This document shows, in pieces, positions 6,655-8,719 of a stretch of DNA of 8,719 nt (positions are counted from its first letter, which is position 1; every line of letters starts with the position of its first letter). This DNA comes from Flavobacteriales bacterium UBA720 (lineage in GTDB: Bacteria; Bacteroidota; Bacteroidia; Flavobacteriales; Weeksellaceae), in the NCBI GenBank assembly GCA_002297505.1, contig DBLQ01000016.1, positions 1-8,719 on the forward strand, given 5' to 3'. The notes below the pieces were generated by a model. That model was not told the origin of the DNA. It did no database searches and saw nothing but the letters and a program-made list of their open reading frames with translations. Made by a program: the position numbers and the translations under genes.

Positions 6655-6683
6655 TAAGCTCCCGTCCGGAGCTTATTTTTTTT
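6655..6683 (+). terminator. Strong intrinsic terminator after the cold-shock-domain gene
   Basis: A perfect 8-bp stem pairs 6655-6662 (TAAGCTCC) with 6668-6675 (GGAGCTTA) around a 5-nt loop, followed directly by eight T residues (6676-6683). It lies 25 bp after the stop codon and only 26 bp before the next start, leaving little room for a separate promoter for the downstream gene. Confidence 0.92.
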
Positions 6684-6709
6684 GGCTTCATTTTAGTTTG
6701 GAGTTAGGT

Positions 6710-7690
6710 ATGGCTACCAAAATAAAATACGATCCGGGCTTCGATGCTTTGAGTTCCGATGAATCAAAACTTCTCGAGGAAGCCTGCGAAGCCATCAGCA
6801 CATTTCTTTCCAGGTCGGATGTCATCAATAACGTTCCATTCAAAACCAGAGATGCTCACGTCACAGCATATTCTACTTTGAAGGGAACTTTTACGGTCAG
6901 TGAAAATTTTGAGGAACAGTCGGTTTTTCCGCAGAAAAATATGGACTGCCTTATCAGGATTTCCAATGCCCACATGAAGGTGATGCCGCAGAAGAGGACG
7001 ATTCCAGCCTACGGATTTTCATTGCAATTATCGCATAACCATCATACTATCGCTAATTTTCCAATGGTCAATTTTCCTTTATTCCCGATTAACAATGTTT
7101 CGCGATTCTTAAAAATTTTCATTGCTGTCAATCAATTTTTTTCTGGCAGTTTTTTCTCTAAAATTTTTAATTCATTCCGCATCACGAAATATTCTCTGAT
7201 GACGCTTCCGGCGTTCCTGAAACCTGACTTTGTTAAGGAAGTTTTTAGATTGGTCCGGAAACGTAAGAATTTTATCCTGTCATTTGATTATCATTCGATT
7301 GGTGTCTATCGGCTGGGAGATCATTTGGTTAAGTTGAAATTAGTACCTAAAAATGTTTCGTCTAAACCGGATACGGATCGTATTGACTGGTCTATTCAAA
7401 ATTATATCAAGGAGCATAAGTACGAACTGGATTTAATGGTTCAGTATTGTTATGATCTCCAAAAACATCCTGTCAATCAGTTAAATACCTTGTGGCAAAA
7501 TTCCCCATTCGTGTCCATTGGTACGATTACAACTTCGGAAATAATTGACAAGAATAATATGGATATTGAAAATCTGTCTTTTAATCCATTCGAAAATATC
7601 AAAGAACTTCAACCTGTCGGCAGACTGCAAAAACTAAGAGATAAAGCTTATAAAACCTCGTATAAAATCAGAAAAAATAAATTGTTATGA
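6710..7690 (+). CDS. Catalase-superfamily haem protein (y4iL-like), divergent
   Basis: With the ATG at 6710 the product has 326 residues; a TTG at 6698 would add only four. Several catalase-fold landmarks can be placed. RDAH (47-50) holds the likely distal His, and the G of KGTF lies downstream as in catalase. RIS (83-85) and YGFSLQL (101-107) follow. VNFPLF (120-125) resembles the NNTPVFF stretch that holds the distal Asn. YRLGDHLVKLKLVP (200-213) matches a conserved strand. Near the end, FNPF and the QPVGRLQKLR segment resemble the FNPW...RPLG...R ending of y4iL-like catalase relatives. The usual RxFSYxDT haem-ligand motif is absent, but R310 and Y314 keep the R-x3-Y spacing and may supply the proximal pair. 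Family members are mostly uncharacterised, so peroxidase or fatty-acid hydroperoxide activity is possible but not shown. The stop overlaps the SemiSWEET start (ATGA). Confidence 0.75.
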   Translation: MATKIKYDPGFDALSSDESKLLEEACEAISTFLSRSDVINNVPFKTRDAHVTAYSTLKGTFTVSENFEEQSVFPQKNMDCLIRISNAHMKVMPQKRTIPAYGFSLQLSHNHHTIANFPMVNFPLFPINNVSRFLKIFIAVNQFFSGSFFSKIFNSFRITKYSLMTLPAFLKPDFVKEVFRLVRKRKNFILSFDYHSIGVYRLGDHLVKLKLVPKNVSSKPDTDRIDWSIQNYIKEHKYELDLMVQYCYDLQKHPVNQLNTLWQNSPFVSIGTITTSEIIDKNNMDIENLSFNPFENIKELQPVGRLQKLRDKAYKTSYKIRKNKLL

Positions 7691-7947
7691 ATGCAGAAAT
7701 ACTCGGTTTGATCGCCGGAGGTCTAACCTCTGTGGCTATGATGCCTCAGCTCATCAAAGTTATTAAACAGAAAAATGCAGAAGACATATCCATGGTCACG
7801 CTGCTGGTGCTGATTACAGGACTTTCGCTGTGGGTGTGGTACGGTTTTTTGAATGATGAACTGCCGATTATATTGTCTAATGCTTTTGCAGTTTTGGTAA
7901 ATATTACGCTGCTGATCTGCAGTTTTATTTACAAGAAAAAAGATTAA
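7687..7947 (+). CDS. SemiSWEET (MtN3/PQ-loop family) sugar transporter
   Basis: The 86-residue protein is a single three-helix bundle, the size and pattern of bacterial SemiSWEETs. TM1 spans about 4-22 and ends in the PQ motif (P20-Q21). TM2 spans about 37-54 and includes WYG (51-53). TM3 spans about 59-81 and carries N65. The lysine-rich loop with a DIS motif (33-35) between TM1 and TM2 is also typical. SemiSWEETs work as homodimers in the inner membrane and allow sugars such as sucrose or glucose to move down their gradient. The conserved Trp and Asn line the pocket. The ATG overlaps the upstream stop by 4 bp (ATGA), so translation is probably coupled to the catalase-like gene. The TAA stop overlaps that of the convergent gene. 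Confidence 0.92.
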   Translation: MNAEILGLIAGGLTSVAMMPQLIKVIKQKNAEDISMVTLLVLITGLSLWVWYGFLNDELPIILSNAFAVLVNITLLICSFIYKKKD

Positions 7948-8588
7948 ATCTCATAAATCTCCGCATCCGTAAAAACATAGAATCTTCCTTTTTTAGGGAG
8001 ATTTTTTGTGTCCAGACCTGTAAATTCGCTGAAAGCCGGAAGCAGCAGCTGGTTTTCCGACACCACGAAACACGGCAGTTTGATATTTTTCACCGACGAA
8101 TTGATGACAAGACCCGGATGAATATGTCCGGTAATCTGAAATTTCTCATTCTTTTTCTGAAAATCGTGAACAAAAATAAATTCTTCAATTTCGAGAAATT
8201 CATCTCTGAAATTCAGGCAAAGTTTGGCTTCCAGTTTTTTTGAAATTCTGTCGTGATTGCCTTCTATCAGATGAAATTCAAGGTTTGGAAATTGGTTTTT
8301 CCATTCGCAGAATTTGTCGACACCTGAATTATCTCCGGCGTGCAGTAAATCACCAACCACAAGGAATTTTTCGGGTCTAAAATATTCGATGAGAACAGAT
8401 AATCTTTGTAAATCGTTTTCGAAAACCTGATCGGAGAGAGCAATCCCGTTTTTGCGGAAATGAGCCGTTTTTCCGATGTGCAAGTCGGAGAGAATCAAAG
8501 CTTTTTCTTTCTTCCAGAACAATGCCCGCTGATTGGTTAAGGTGAAAACTTCGTTTTGGATATTGATATTTTTAGTTACTATTTTCAT
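7944..8588 (-). CDS. pdeM: PdeM-type metallophosphoesterase (ligase-associated DNA damage response endonuclease)
   Basis: The 214-residue product is a calcineurin-like two-metal phosphoesterase. All motifs are present in order: SDLHIGK with D35 and H37, GDLLHAG with D80 and H83, GNHD at 110-113, VHD with H141, and GHIHPG with H155 and H157. Together they supply a complete dinuclear metal site. Size, the SDLHIGK variant and the FSEFTGL segment near the C-terminus match PdeM. PdeM is usually encoded with a ligase-associated Lhr-like helicase, an ATP-dependent DNA ligase and an exonuclease, and is thought to process DNA ends during repair. None of those partners is in the window; they could lie beyond the right edge. 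The start at 8588 gives the normal family length. Its 3' end overlaps the SemiSWEET stop in a shared TTAA. Confidence 0.88.
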   Translation of the reverse strand: MKIVTKNINIQNEVFTLTNQRALFWKKEKALILSDLHIGKTAHFRKNGIALSDQVFENDLQRLSVLIEYFRPEKFLVVGDLLHAGDNSGVDKFCEWKNQFPNLEFHLIEGNHDRISKKLEAKLCLNFRDEFLEIEEFIFVHDFQKKNEKFQITGHIHPGLVINSSVKNIKLPCFVVSENQLLLPAFSEFTGLDTKNLPKKGRFYVFTDAEIYEI

Positions 8589-8649
8589 TTTAATTCTGTT
8601 GCCAGTCAGATTTTGTTTCTGTTGACCAATTTTGTTTTATATCAAACTT

Positions 8650-8719
8650 CGCAGCCCGACCTGAGTGGAGCTCTTTTTGTGTAGCGAAGCGGAACAAAAA
8701 AGCGGGAACGGAGGGCGGA
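8650..8719. repeat. Probable dispersed extragenic palindromic-type repeat, cut by window edge
   Basis: The sequence from about 8650 switches to a G/C-rich style unlike the AT-rich spacer before it. It contains an inverted repeat, TTTTTGT (8674-8680) and ACAAAAA (8694-8700), around a loop with GCGAAGCGG, flanked by GAGCTC and AGCGGGAACGG. I recall similar GAGC...TTTTTGT...ACAAAAA...GCGGGA sequences as intergenic repeats in Flavobacteriia. There is only one copy here, so the repeat status is from memory, not shown by this window. It lies upstream of pdeM and could also act as a terminator for a gene to the right. Confidence 0.5.

Noticed and set aside
6698..6709. TTG start for the catalase-like gene
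   Set aside because: It adds only four residues, and an ATG follows at 6710; the ATG is more likely.
1..8719. Defence system, prophage, insertion sequence or CRISPR array
   Set aside because: No transposase, integrase, nuclease-defence module or spaced direct repeats were seen; the PdeM phosphoesterase is a repair-type gene.

Overview
The window looks like chromosome from a member of the Bacteroidota, most likely a Flavobacteriia of the Chryseobacterium/Weeksellaceae type. The evidence is that two intergenic regions carry the octamer TATCTTTG, which fits the Bacteroidota -7 consensus TAnnTTTG. Most start codons lack a clear Shine-Dalgarno sequence. The protein families (multi-receiver hybrid kinase with CheR/CheB, lysine-rich cold-shock-domain protein, SemiSWEET, PdeM) also fit that group. 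This taxonomic call rests on recognition, not on a search.

Bases 1-4151 hold a tightly packed, plus-strand signalling operon. It contains the 3' part of a large hybrid histidine kinase (the window opens just after the expected phospho-accepting histidine), which carries three receiver domains. A single-domain response regulator, a CheR methyltransferase, a receiver-less CheB methylesterase and a second single-domain response regulator follow. Spacings are 4 bp, a 7 bp overlap, 1 bp and 21 bp, and the operon ends at a hairpin terminator (4172-4207). No CheA, CheW, MCP or motility gene is present, so this is probably not classical flagellar chemotaxis. It reads as a phosphorelay combined with a methylation/demethylation pair.

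Bases 4152-5946 hold a monocistronic acyl-CoA dehydrogenase-family gene with a candidate promoter, an AT-rich leader with repeated AAGTATTTT elements and a leader hairpin, and its own terminator. It encodes 504 residues, including a C-terminal extension of about 110 residues beyond the usual fold.

Bases 5947-6683 hold a cold-shock-domain gene with a long predicted leader (about 220 nt, three possible hairpins) and a strong terminator. The leader is the best RNA-regulation candidate in the window.

Bases 6710-7947 hold a two-gene unit: a divergent catalase-superfamily haem protein (y4iL-like) and a SemiSWEET sugar transporter. The two overlap by ATGA, so they are probably translationally coupled. 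The SemiSWEET stop overlaps the stop of a convergent minus-strand gene, the PdeM-type metallophosphoesterase (7944-8588). The last 70 bases contain what looks like a dispersed intergenic repeat, cut by the window edge.

No tRNA, rRNA, CRISPR array, insertion sequence or prophage is visible. The most interesting items are the CheR/CheB pair attached to a hybrid kinase, the cold-shock leader, the acyl-CoA dehydrogenase leader and the catalase-like/SemiSWEET pair. Each is a variation on known families; I do not see a clearly new defence or mobile system.
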